A DNA stretch of 64,000 nt, taken from Sphingobacterium sp. LZ7M1. GTDB lineage: Bacteria; Bacteroidota; Bacteroidia; Sphingobacteriales; Sphingobacteriaceae. Positions 35,999 through 44,462 of this stretch are shown one piece after another. How positions within the stretch are numbered: the first letter of the stretch is position 1; each line of letters starts with the position of its first letter. The position numbers were made by a program, and so were the translations under genes. The DNA lies in the NCBI RefSeq assembly GCF_024296865.1, contig NZ_CP101134.1:930001-994000 (forward strand), written 5' to 3'. Below the pieces are notes generated by a model that saw only the letters and a program-made list of their open reading frames with translations, did not search any database and was not told the DNA's origin.

Positions 35999-37159
35999 AT
36001 GAACAACAGGAGAAATTGTTTTCAGAAAAGTTTTACAATAGGATTTGTCCTGTTATTTAGTGTTTTATTAGCCTCGTGCAGCAAAACGGACCTTCAAGGA
36101 AGGCAAGTAGTTTCCAAGACTGTTATGGTCTATATGTCAGCAAACAACAACTTAGCTCCGGAAGCTTACGCAAATATCAATCAAATGGAGGCCGGCTATG
36201 CAGATTTTGGAGGGAAATTATTAGTTTATGCCAAGGTCTTTGGCCAAAATCCCAAGATTTACGAAATCGTTCATGATGATACCCCACAGATTGTCAGTAA
36301 GGTTTTAAAAGATTATCCTGAACACAATGCCTCAGATCCAAATATCATGAGAATGATATTTGAAGATATGGAGCAACTCGGAAAGGCAGAAAGTTATGCG
36401 GCCATACTATGGTCCCATGCTACCAATTGGTATCCTGGGAACTCGAAAATGGCAAAAGTCAAATCATTTGGAGACGATAATGGGGAGACCATGGATGTAA
36501 TGGACCTAAAAAGAGCTTTGCCAAGGAATTTAGAATATTTGATTTTTGATGCCTGCTCGATGGGTTCTGTGGAGGTTCTGTATGAATTAAAAGATATTGT
36601 TCCCTATGTATTAGCTTCCCCAACAGAGGTCATCAGTGTTGGTCTGCCATATGACAAGATCATTGGACATTTTTTTGATAAGAATGTGGAAAAAGGACTC
36701 ATAAAGGCAGCACAGCTTTACTTTGATTTTTACAATAACCAGAAGGGATTGTTCCGTTCAGCTAGTTATTCCTTAATAAATATGAAAGAGATGACCAATT
36801 TGGCTAAGACCATGGAAAGTGTTATCCAAACTGGAAAATATGGGCAAGTTTCCAGGAATGATGTGCAGAGGTTGGATCTTGATCCGAATATGGTTTCTAC
36901 CGTACCTGCATTTGATCTTTTGGATTTCTGCGAGAAAAATTATTCGAAGGAACATGTAGCCATGATTAAGAGTCAAATCGATCGAACTGTCCTCTTTAAG
37001 GTTGCAACCCCTCAATTTTTAGGAACAGCAATTAATTCTTTCTCTGGGGTGTCCTGTTATATTCCTGCACAATCGGAGAATGAATTTGCTAAATATTATC
37101 AAGGATTAGCTTGGAATTCAGCTTCATCCTATTTTAAACTATTCCATTGGATATCATAA
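35999..37159 (+). CDS. lipoprotein cysteine peptidase, family C11 (clostripain type)
   Basis: A 386-residue lipoprotein from the ATG at 35999; signal ends LLASC (the Cys at about 26). The C11 catalytic pair is visible: His140 in ILWSHATNWY and Cys186 in IFDACSMGSVEVLYE. The opening VMVYMSANNNLAP is also typical. C11 enzymes cut after Arg or Lys and mature by self-cleavage. Here the last gene of the operon with two fimbrillin-like lipoproteins; Arg-specific proteases mature fimbrillins in Porphyromonas, so this enzyme may process them. That is inference. Transcription ends at the 37287-37309 hairpin. Confidence 0.87.
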   Translation: MNNRRNCFQKSFTIGFVLLFSVLLASCSKTDLQGRQVVSKTVMVYMSANNNLAPEAYANINQMEAGYADFGGKLLVYAKVFGQNPKIYEIVHDDTPQIVSKVLKDYPEHNASDPNIMRMIFEDMEQLGKAESYAAILWSHATNWYPGNSKMAKVKSFGDDNGETMDVMDLKRALPRNLEYLIFDACSMGSVEVLYELKDIVPYVLASPTEVISVGLPYDKIIGHFFDKNVEKGLIKAAQLYFDFYNNQKGLFRSASYSLINMKEMTNLAKTMESVIQTGKYGQVSRNDVQRLDLDPNMVSTVPAFDLLDFCEKNYSKEHVAMIKSQIDRTVLFKVATPQFLGTAINSFSGVSCYIPAQSENEFAKYYQGLAWNSASSYFKLFHWIS

Positions 37160-37286
37160 ATATCACATAATTACTACTTGTTTTTTTAAAGGAGTTCATA
37201 GGATACTATGGCTCCTTTTTTCATTGTTTCCAAAATAGTAAATATTGCGATTACGAGGTGGGCAAAATTTTGTAATTCATAAATAA

Positions 37287-37309
37287 AAAAGGGGACCAAG
37301 TCCCCTTTT
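37287..37309. terminator. bidirectional terminator between C11 peptidase and parC
   Basis: AAAAGGGGAC (37287-37296) and GTCCCCTTTT (37300-37309) form a perfect 10-bp stem with A- and T-runs, serving both convergent genes. Confidence 0.88.
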
Positions 37310-37312
37310 ATC

Positions 37313-40063
37313 TTAATTTTCTTCTTCTTCGTTGCCTCCAAACAATCCCAGCTGCCCATTGGTATCGATTTGGATATCATCAGGGTTGGTGATTTCAAAA
37401 GGAATATCATCCGGTTCAGCAGGTTTTGGTTGCTTCGGTTTTTCTGGTTCTACTGTTGTTTTTTCAGACTTGACTTCCTTCTCGACCATAGCCTGTGTTT
37501 CAGGTGCTGCGATCTCATTTTCCTCAGTTTCTTGTGAGGTTGAAAGGTCCTTTTCTTCAGAAAGAAGCTTAATCTTTTGTACCGTATGGAATGATAACCT
37601 ATTACCTTGCGCTTTCATTCCTTTCACATCTACGATTTCATTTAATTCCTGCTCTAGATGTTCGTGGGTCTGGGATTTACCTTTCAGGATATCCAGAGAA
37701 ACGATTGGTGTGTCATTGTTGGTCAACAGAACCAATTTGCTTTCTTCAGGAATGAAACGAACTCGTTTTCCTACTGGATTATCATCAAAGTTGAATCTCT
37801 TGACAAAGTAGGTTCCAGATTTACTGTCCTGATGGATGGCCGTATAGATTTGTTCAGGAATGAATTTCTCTAGACGGATCATTTTCTCGTCGAAGTGATT
37901 GTTCAGGTCAAAGTTGCTCAACTCATAGGTTCCATCGTTGACAACCATTAAGATTTTGTCATCACCATCGAATTCGCCCAAGAACTTACCTCGATTATCG
38001 GCATTCAAGCGTTTTAGGATATCATCATACCAGATCTTTCTACCGGCAAGAGTTGAGACCCCTGCGCTTTTAAAGGCAACCTTTTTAACGGGGTATTTGC
38101 TGACAATGTTTCCTTGGGAAGCACGTCCCTTGATTGCGATCTCAGCAAAATCCATATCAAAGTTCAGCTTGCGTAGTTTTGAATGAGGTTTGAGCTGGAT
38201 ATTTACGATTTCGGCCTCTCCGTTTGGATTGGCAGTAAAGTAAAGGATCTTAGTGCCTTTACTAGCTTTACCTATATCATAATCCTTATCCCTTGTGACT
38301 GCTGTCACGGAGAACCGCTTGATGTAACTGGTTCCGGTAGCCCCATCTTTATAGATGGCATTATATACGGTCCGGTCATCGCCTTTTTTGAAGACAGCAA
38401 CATGGATTATATCTTTACCCACAAACACCTTGTCCTGTACTTTGACAACGGAATATTTACCGTCCGCGCGGAAAACGATGATATCGTCGATATCCGAACA
38501 ATCTGAAACCAATTCATCCTTACGCATATTGGTTCCAATAAATCCTTCCTCGCGGTTCACATAAAGTTTTGCATTTGCTAGGGCAACCTGGGTTGCTTCT
38601 ACCTTATCGAATACACGAAGTTCAGTCTTCCGTTCTCTTCCTTTACTGTATTTTCCACGAATATATTCAAACCACTTAATGGTATATTCTGTTAGGTTCC
38701 TTAAATTCTTTTTAACCTCTTTGATCTCATCCTCAAGGGCTTTCATTTGCTCATCTGCCTTTTTGACGTCAAAGCGTGTGATGCTACTCATGGGTTTGTC
38801 GATCAACCTCTTGAAATCTTCAGGTGTGATCGCACGGTAGAACTGATCAAAGAATGGCTCAAATAATTGGTTCAACACTGCTACCACGGTGTCGAAATCG
38901 CCGGCATTTTCATAATCAGAATGCTTATACATGCCTTCTTGGATAAATATCTTCAGCAAGGAGCTAAAGAAAATCTTTTCCTGAAGTTCATGCAACCTGA
39001 TCTCAAGTTCTTGTTTCAACAAGCTCTTGGTCTGCTTTGTGTTTTCGATCAAGATATCATTCACGCTCATAAAATGAGGTTTGTTGTTCTTGATCACACA
39101 GGTATTTGGCGAAATGGAAGTTTCACAGCCGGTGAAAGCATACAATGCATCTATGGTTACATCTGGAGAAATTCCAGGGGCAAGGTGCACAATGATCTCA
39201 ACGAACTCAGCGGTATTGTCCTCAATTTTCTTGATCTTGATTTTTCCCTTTTCATTGGCCGAAACGATACTATCGATCAATGAGCCGGTTGTAGTGCCGA
39301 ATGGGATTTCGGTGATGGCCAATGTTTTCTTGTCCCGCTCCTCGATCTTTGCGCGGACACGGATTTTTCCACCACGCTGTCCTTCATTATATCCCGTTAC
39401 ATCGGCCATCCCTCCAGTTGGGAAGTCCGGATAGATTGCCGGTCTTTCACCTTTTAAAACTTGGATGGATCCATCGATCAGCTCAATAAAGTTATGCGGC
39501 ATGATCTTGGTCGCCAAACCTACGGCAATTCCTTCTGCTCCTTGAGCCAATAACAATGGAAATTTAACAGGAAGGGTGATCGGTTCTTTATTCCGCCCAT
39601 CATAACTCAATTGCCAATCGGTAGTATCAGGATTGAAGACCACTTCATTGGCAAACTTAGACAGTCGGCCTTCGATATAACGAGGGGCAGCAGCGGAGTC
39701 TCCGGTAATCGGATCTCCCCAGTTACCCTGACAGTCGATCAGTAAATCTTTTTGCCCTATTTGAACCATCGCATCCCCAATGGAAGCATCCCCATGTGGG
39801 TGGTACTTCATGGTATTACCGATGACATTTGCCGCTTTATTATATCGTCCATCGTCCATTTCCTTCAGGGAATGTAGGATACGACGTTGAACGGGCTTGA
39901 AACCATCATTGATATGTGGTACCGCGCGGTCCAATATGACATAAGAAGCGTAATCCAGAAACCAATTTTCATATAGTCCCGACAAGGGGATGGTATTGCT
40001 TTGTTGGTCTTGATTTGGGTTTGAGTCGTTATTCTCTTCTATATCGTTGATTTCGTCACTCAT
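37313..40063 (-). CDS. parC: DNA topoisomerase IV subunit A (ParC/GyrA family)
   Basis: The breakage-reunion subunit that passes one DNA duplex through another and unlinks replicated chromosomes. The 916-residue protein has an acidic N-terminal tail (1-25), the winged-helix domain with DGFKPVQRRILHS and KYHPHGDASIGDAM, and the active-site Tyr129 in AAAPRYIEGRLS. A tower and coiled-coil region (about 400-480) and a beta-propeller-like C-terminal domain without a clear gyrase box follow, which is why I favour topoisomerase IV over GyrA. An acidic, Pro-rich tail (about 840-916) ends in QLGLF (904-908), a sequence that looks like a beta-clamp-binding motif. The ParE gene is not in this window. 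Confidence 0.88.
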   Translation of the reverse strand: MSDEINDIEENNDSNPNQDQQSNTIPLSGLYENWFLDYASYVILDRAVPHINDGFKPVQRRILHSLKEMDDGRYNKAANVIGNTMKYHPHGDASIGDAMVQIGQKDLLIDCQGNWGDPITGDSAAAPRYIEGRLSKFANEVVFNPDTTDWQLSYDGRNKEPITLPVKFPLLLAQGAEGIAVGLATKIMPHNFIELIDGSIQVLKGERPAIYPDFPTGGMADVTGYNEGQRGGKIRVRAKIEERDKKTLAITEIPFGTTTGSLIDSIVSANEKGKIKIKKIEDNTAEFVEIIVHLAPGISPDVTIDALYAFTGCETSISPNTCVIKNNKPHFMSVNDILIENTKQTKSLLKQELEIRLHELQEKIFFSSLLKIFIQEGMYKHSDYENAGDFDTVVAVLNQLFEPFFDQFYRAITPEDFKRLIDKPMSSITRFDVKKADEQMKALEDEIKEVKKNLRNLTEYTIKWFEYIRGKYSKGRERKTELRVFDKVEATQVALANAKLYVNREEGFIGTNMRKDELVSDCSDIDDIIVFRADGKYSVVKVQDKVFVGKDIIHVAVFKKGDDRTVYNAIYKDGATGTSYIKRFSVTAVTRDKDYDIGKASKGTKILYFTANPNGEAEIVNIQLKPHSKLRKLNFDMDFAEIAIKGRASQGNIVSKYPVKKVAFKSAGVSTLAGRKIWYDDILKRLNADNRGKFLGEFDGDDKILMVVNDGTYELSNFDLNNHFDEKMIRLEKFIPEQIYTAIHQDSKSGTYFVKRFNFDDNPVGKRVRFIPEESKLVLLTNNDTPIVSLDILKGKSQTHEHLEQELNEIVDVKGMKAQGNRLSFHTVQKIKLLSEEKDLSTSQETEENEIAAPETQAMVEKEVKSEKTTVEPEKPKQPKPAEPDDIPFEITNPDDIQIDTNGQLGLFGGNEEEEN

Positions 40064-40186
40064 GAAATTTTCGTAAGATTTTGATGGGTTTACAGGATTG
40101 ATTTCCGCAAACCTCGTAAAAATACAAAATTCATTTTATTTGTCTTATTTTTAGGATTATTCTACAATCTATCAAAACCCTATCAG

Positions 40187-40990
40187 ATGAAAAGACTTGT
40201 GACCCTCTTGCTATTTTGTTCCCTCCTGAATTTTCTTTTTGCCCAAAGTGCAAATTATGGCTTGAAGGAGAATATTTCTTATGTGCCTTCCAATGCGGAT
40301 CCGTATAGCAAGGAACGCTGTCAAGTGGATGTGTACTACCCGAAGGACAAGAAAGATTTTGCTACCATCGTGTGGTTCCATGGTGGTGGATTGACGGAAG
40401 GAAGGAAAGAGATTCCTGCTTACCTGAAAGAAAAAGGTGTCGCCGTAGTAGGGGTCGGTTATCGACTGTCGCCCAATGTCAAGGTTGAAGATATCATCAA
40501 GGATGCTGCAAAAGCGGTTCACTGGACTTTCGATCATATTGCTGAATTTGGTGGCAGCAACAAAAAGATTGTTCTTTCCGGTCATTCTGCTGGAGGGTAT
40601 TTGAACCTGATGCTTGCTTTAAATTCCCGCTATTTAGCTGATGAAGGTATCAATGCAGACGATCTATTTGCTGTAGTTCCCTTCAGTGCTCAATGCATCA
40701 GCCATTTTACGGCCCGTGCCGAAAAAGGGATCCATATCAATCAACCTGTCGTTGATGAATTTGCACCTCTTTTTTGGGTCCGGAAAAGCAATGTGCCGAT
40801 GACCTTGATCACAGGAGACCGGGAGCTTGAAATGGTCGGTCGATATGAAGAGAATGCCTACTTAGCCAGGATGTTTAAGATAGTTGGCCACACTCAGGTT
40901 AAATTATTAGAATTGGACGGGTATGATCATGGAATGGCCTATCCCGCTTTCCCGCTTTTATTGAAAGAAATCGAACGGTTGAATAAATAA
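40187..40990 (+). CDS. exported alpha/beta-hydrolase (esterase/lipase, HSL/BD-FAE-like)
   Basis: A 267-residue protein with signal peptide (1-19, LFAQ). The oxyanion motif HGGG (in VWFHGGGLTEGRKE), the nucleophile elbow GHSAGG, a likely acid Asp in LITGDRELEM and the His in GYDHGMAYP complete a hydrolase catalytic set. The family includes carboxylesterases and acetyl-xylan esterases; substrate is not predictable. It diverges from parC with a 123-bp gap and lies 61 bp before the DNA polymerase start, but the palindrome in between suggests that the polymerase has its own promoter. Confidence 0.88.
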   Translation: MKRLVTLLLFCSLLNFLFAQSANYGLKENISYVPSNADPYSKERCQVDVYYPKDKKDFATIVWFHGGGLTEGRKEIPAYLKEKGVAVVGVGYRLSPNVKVEDIIKDAAKAVHWTFDHIAEFGGSNKKIVLSGHSAGGYLNLMLALNSRYLADEGINADDLFAVVPFSAQCISHFTARAEKGIHINQPVVDEFAPLFWVRKSNVPMTLITGDRELEMVGRYEENAYLARMFKIVGHTQVKLLELDGYDHGMAYPAFPLLLKEIERLNK

Positions 40991-41003
40991 ATAAAAGTTT
41001 ATT

Positions 41004-41022
41004 TTACTAATATTTTTAGTAA
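41004..41022 (+). promoter_or_regulatory. candidate LexA-type (SOS) operator before the Y-family polymerase
   Basis: TTACTAATATTTTTAGTAA is a perfect dyad (TTACTAA / TTAGTAA, 5-bp spacer). It ends 29 bp before the ATG and its right arm overlaps TAATTTTG (41020-41027), a perfect -7 promoter element, with TTTA 18 bp upstream (40998-41001). The same sequence with one change lies before the DnaE-type gene (47958-47976). Confidence 0.7.
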
Positions 41023-41051
41023 TTTTGAATTGTTTCATATTCGGAATTACT

Positions 41052-42242
41052 ATGAATTTGGTTGATAACAAGCGTTTTGTGGCTCATTTGGACTTGGATA
41101 CGTTTTTTGTAAGCGTAGAACGTCTGAAGAACAGTAAGTTCATTGGTAAACCTTTGATTGTGGGAGGGTTGAGCGACCGTGCGGTAGTTTCGGCCTGCAG
41201 TTATGAGACCCGGAAATTTGGAGTCCATAGTGCGATGCCGATGAAACTGGCTTTGCGTTTATGTCCGCATGCTATTGTGGTACGGGGCGATATGGACAGT
41301 TATAGCTATTATTCAAGGGTGGTGACCGATGTGGTTCGAGAGACTGTTCCGGTAATGGAAAAGGCGAGTGTGGATGAGTTTTATGTGGATCTGACAGGTG
41401 TTGACCGTTTTTTCGGTTGCAGCCAGTTTATGATAGAGCTGAAAGGGAAGATCCAAAAGGAGAGTGGTCTGCCAATTAGTTATGCTTTAGCATCCAATAA
41501 GCTGATCAGCAAAGTGGCGACCGATGATGCAAAACCCGATGGACGCAAGGAGATATTGCATGGCCTAGAAAAAGATTACCTGGCTCCTCTGAAAATCCAA
41601 CGGATGCCGGGGATAGGGGATAAGACCAGCATGCTCCTGCTGCAGATGGGCGTCAAAACGATCAAGATATTGAGTGAGATCCCGGTTCCAATGATGCATA
41701 ACCTTTTAGGGAAAAACGGGATTGACCTTTCCAGAAAAGCCAATGGGATCGACCCTTCACCCATTATTCCCTATTCTGAACAAAAGAGCATCGGCACGGA
41801 AGAAACCTTTCTGCAAGATACCATCAACATGCAGTTCCTGAACAGTGAATTGATCCGGATGACAGAACGGTTGACTTTTCAATTGCGCAAGCAGGAGCGA
41901 TTGACCGGTTGTGTTACGGTAAAATTGAGGTATGCCAATTTTGATACGGTCAGTAAACAGATGGTGATTTCCTATACCGCCTCTGATACCGTATTGCTGA
42001 AGAAGGTCAAAGAACTTTTTGCTAAGCTCTACGACCGCCGGATGCTGGTCCGGTTGATCGGGGTTCGGTTCAGCCATCTGGTGCAGGGATCACAACAGAT
42101 CAATCTATTTGAAGATACTGAAGAGGCTGTGCGCTTGTATCAAGCCATGGATGCCATGCGAGCTCGATATGGTGACGAGGCAATCAAACGGGCGATATCC
42201 TTAAAAGAAATCAATAAAAAGGATCGGAGTCCCCATTTTTAA
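41052..42242 (+). CDS. dinB: Y-family DNA polymerase (DinB/ImuB-related, translesion)
   Basis: A 396-residue lesion-bypass polymerase; the start is the ATG at 41052, after the operator (the ATG-like start at 41025 lies almost on top of the -7 box). The catalytic carboxylates are intact: Asp14 in HLDLDTFF and Asp108-Glu109 in SVDEFYVDLTG, so unlike classical ImuB it should be active. Phe19 fits the steric gate. A helix-hairpin-helix (MPGIGDKTSMLLLQMG) and the little-finger domain follow. QINLF (349-353) is a beta-clamp-binding motif, followed by the RARYGDEAIKRA tail common in this group. It ends 4 bp inside the convergent glycosyltransferase gene. Confidence 0.88.
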   Translation: MNLVDNKRFVAHLDLDTFFVSVERLKNSKFIGKPLIVGGLSDRAVVSACSYETRKFGVHSAMPMKLALRLCPHAIVVRGDMDSYSYYSRVVTDVVRETVPVMEKASVDEFYVDLTGVDRFFGCSQFMIELKGKIQKESGLPISYALASNKLISKVATDDAKPDGRKEILHGLEKDYLAPLKIQRMPGIGDKTSMLLLQMGVKTIKILSEIPVPMMHNLLGKNGIDLSRKANGIDPSPIIPYSEQKSIGTEETFLQDTINMQFLNSELIRMTERLTFQLRKQERLTGCVTVKLRYANFDTVSKQMVISYTASDTVLLKKVKELFAKLYDRRMLVRLIGVRFSHLVQGSQQINLFEDTEEAVRLYQAMDAMRARYGDEAIKRAISLKEINKKDRSPHF

Positions 42243-43447
42243 CATTCCTTGGAGTGCAATAGCTTTAAGGAAGATTTCTTATAGGTCAACTGTCGAAAGG
42301 TCTGCAGATAAGATGAGGCCATGATTTCCCAACCGTAGTGCTCTAAACTAAAGGCTTGATAAGATTTTGCCAAGACCTGATATCCGTCTGTATTATCTAG
42401 GACTGCATTTAATTGGTCGACCCAACGGTCTGAATCATTGGAAGGAAGAAGGATCCCGTTTTTCTGATGTTGAACAGCGTCGGTTATTCCCTCCAGAGAA
42501 GAAGAAACGACCAAGGTGCCAGCCACTGAAGCTTCTAAGCAGACCAATCCAAAACCTTCCATATCACCCGGTACCTGAATGTTGGGCATCAAAAAAGCCG
42601 ATGCATGCCCTAAAAGCGATTGAAGATGCTGAAAAGGAACTTTGCCAAGATGTTTTACCCGAGAGTCGATGATAGGGTCTTGCAAAAGTTTTCGGATTTC
42701 GCTTTCATCTGAAGGGTATCCCAAAAAAAGAGTAACCAAGTGGAATATTTTTTTAGGAAGTAGACGAAGGATTTTTTCCGTAAAACTAGCTTTTTGATTG
42801 AAAGGGCCAATCATCAACAGTTGAAAGTCGGATGGCATTTGAGGAACAACTTCCCTCAACAACCATGCGAAGCCTTTTCGTTTCACGGGACGACCCAAGG
42901 TCACCATGTATTTCTTGTTGAGGTCAATCTGTGGATAATAATGCTTGATCTGTTCCAAAGGAGCCGGTCTGGATTTGGCAATATCATGGTCAACGCCATT
43001 TTTGATAACGGTTATTTTATCTTCGGAAATGCCACGACGGATGGCAGCTTTTGCAGTGGCTGAGCTAACGGTAATGATGTGGTCATATTCATTGAAACGT
43101 GGCAGGATTTTCTTCTGAAAGTATCTCAAAGGGAACACCACATCCAGACCATGCAGGGTAATCACTCTTTTCAAATGTTTATAACCGGAATGAAAGAGGG
43201 CAAGCGATGCAATCAGTCCGTCGTTAAAATGGATCAGTTGAATATTGGGATGGAGTTCCAATGTCCTTAGGATATTGCTATTGAGGTTCCAGAAAAACTT
43301 CAACAGGCTCTCTTCCCCTTTTCTATAAACCAGCATATGGATCTGAACCTGCGGATGCTTGCTAAGGTTGTTGATCAGTTCAAAGCTTTGTTTTTCCATA
43401 CCACCTGTTGCAGGTGGATATTTATGACTAACAAATAATATTTCCAT
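42239..43447 (-). CDS. glycosyltransferase family 4 (GT-B fold)
   Basis: A 402-residue cytoplasmic, membrane-associated glycosyltransferase. The start MEILFVSHKYPPATGGMEKQ is the typical GT4 glycine-rich opening. The C-terminal nucleotide-sugar domain has VTLGRPVKRKGFAWLL and the EGFGLVCLEA segment (an E-x7-E-type motif), and GILLPSND near the end. No signal peptide. It is the last of three overlapping minus-strand genes (20-bp overlap with the flippase-like gene), so it probably works with them on one glycolipid. Sugar donor and acceptor are unknown. The 3' end overlaps the 3' end of the polymerase gene by 4 bp. Confidence 0.88.
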   Translation of the reverse strand: MEILFVSHKYPPATGGMEKQSFELINNLSKHPQVQIHMLVYRKGEESLLKFFWNLNSNILRTLELHPNIQLIHFNDGLIASLALFHSGYKHLKRVITLHGLDVVFPLRYFQKKILPRFNEYDHIITVSSATAKAAIRRGISEDKITVIKNGVDHDIAKSRPAPLEQIKHYYPQIDLNKKYMVTLGRPVKRKGFAWLLREVVPQMPSDFQLLMIGPFNQKASFTEKILRLLPKKIFHLVTLFLGYPSDESEIRKLLQDPIIDSRVKHLGKVPFQHLQSLLGHASAFLMPNIQVPGDMEGFGLVCLEASVAGTLVVSSSLEGITDAVQHQKNGILLPSNDSDRWVDQLNAVLDNTDGYQVLAKSYQAFSLEHYGWEIMASSYLQTFRQLTYKKSSLKLLHSKEC

Positions 43448-44462
43448 TTTTCAGCGTAGATGATTGTGTACTGTCCTTTTTGACAAATAGGTATAGGATA
43501 AACCCTACAGCTATCCAGAAAAGCTGTCTTGCGCGGCGAAGGATGGAGGCCGAAATCCAGATGCTAGAGGCACTGATACCTATGATCTGTAGCATCATCT
43601 TGTTTCCAAGCTCTTCAACTCCCAATTGTCCAGGAACAAAGGCTCCCGCACTTTTAAATACAATGACGCCCATATCCAGCAGCAAACCATGCATGGGCTC
43701 TACATCAAAGCCTAAAAAAAGCAGGATGAGATAGAATTCCAAGCTGCCGATAATCCAATGGATACCCGCTAAGAGGTAAGAGTACCAAAATAACCTTGGG
43801 TTAAACCGGTAAGACTTTCGGATATTGAATATCAATTTCAGGACCTTTGATCTGAGTTTTTTCCAAAAGCCATCGATATCTTCACTGTTCACGGGTTTTG
43901 AAGAGGATCTGCTAAAGATGAGCCAATAGAAAAAAACTAAGTTCAACAGGATCAAGAATGCAATAAAGACATAGAAAGCAACTCCTATGCTCTTCAATGC
44001 AGCTTGCCCAGCTTCCATGCCACTCAGCCAAAGGCAGGCAATCAGGAACAAGAGGATCTGTGAAAGTACCACTGTGATCCTGTAAGTCGCCACAGAACTT
44101 AAAGCTACTTCGGTAGAGATCCCATAAGGTTTGAGCATTTCAGCTTTCAGTAAATCTCCTCCGACTATGCTCGTCGGGTTATACTGACCGACGGTTTCGC
44201 CAATTTGCCGGACCGCAAACATCTTCATCAAACTGATTTTCTTGCGGTCATCAGCCAGACAGACATACCAAGACCAGGTACCAAAAAAATAAGCCAAGAA
44301 AGTAACCCCAAGGAGATAGGTGAATCTATATCCAATTGTTAGCAATTCCTTTTTTATAGCTGAGAAATCGGTGTTGAGGATATAGACAGCTATAAAACCA
44401 ATTATGATGAGGATAAGCCCAGTTTTGACCGTTTTTTTGCTGATCCTTAGTTTCCTGCCCAT
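43428..44462 (-). CDS. integral membrane protein, lysylphosphatidylglycerol synthetase TM-region / UPF0104 family
   Basis: A 344-residue membrane protein with about eight helices. Family signatures are VGQYNPTSIVGGDLLKAEMLKPYG and AFVPGQLGVEELGNKMM. Members without the aminoacyl-transfer domain, as here, are often placed beside glycosyltransferases and are thought to flip lipids. The gene lies between two GT4 genes, overlapping both (16 bp upstream, 20 bp downstream), so a role in moving a glycolipid across the inner membrane is a fair inference. It is not an aminoacyl-phosphatidylglycerol synthase, since that domain is absent. Confidence 0.85.
   Translation of the reverse strand: MGRKLRISKKTVKTGLILIIIGFIAVYILNTDFSAIKKELLTIGYRFTYLLGVTFLAYFFGTWSWYVCLADDRKKISLMKMFAVRQIGETVGQYNPTSIVGGDLLKAEMLKPYGISTEVALSSVATYRITVVLSQILLFLIACLWLSGMEAGQAALKSIGVAFYVFIAFLILLNLVFFYWLIFSRSSSKPVNSEDIDGFWKKLRSKVLKLIFNIRKSYRFNPRLFWYSYLLAGIHWIIGSLEFYLILLFLGFDVEPMHGLLLDMGVIVFKSAGAFVPGQLGVEELGNKMMLQIIGISASSIWISASILRRARQLFWIAVGFILYLFVKKDSTQSSTLKNGNIIC

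Noticed and set aside
37332..37811. Long plus-strand frames opposite parC (37332-37811, 37938-38506, 38867-39434)
   Set aside because: They are antisense shadows of a well-conserved gene with no signal, domain or start of their own.
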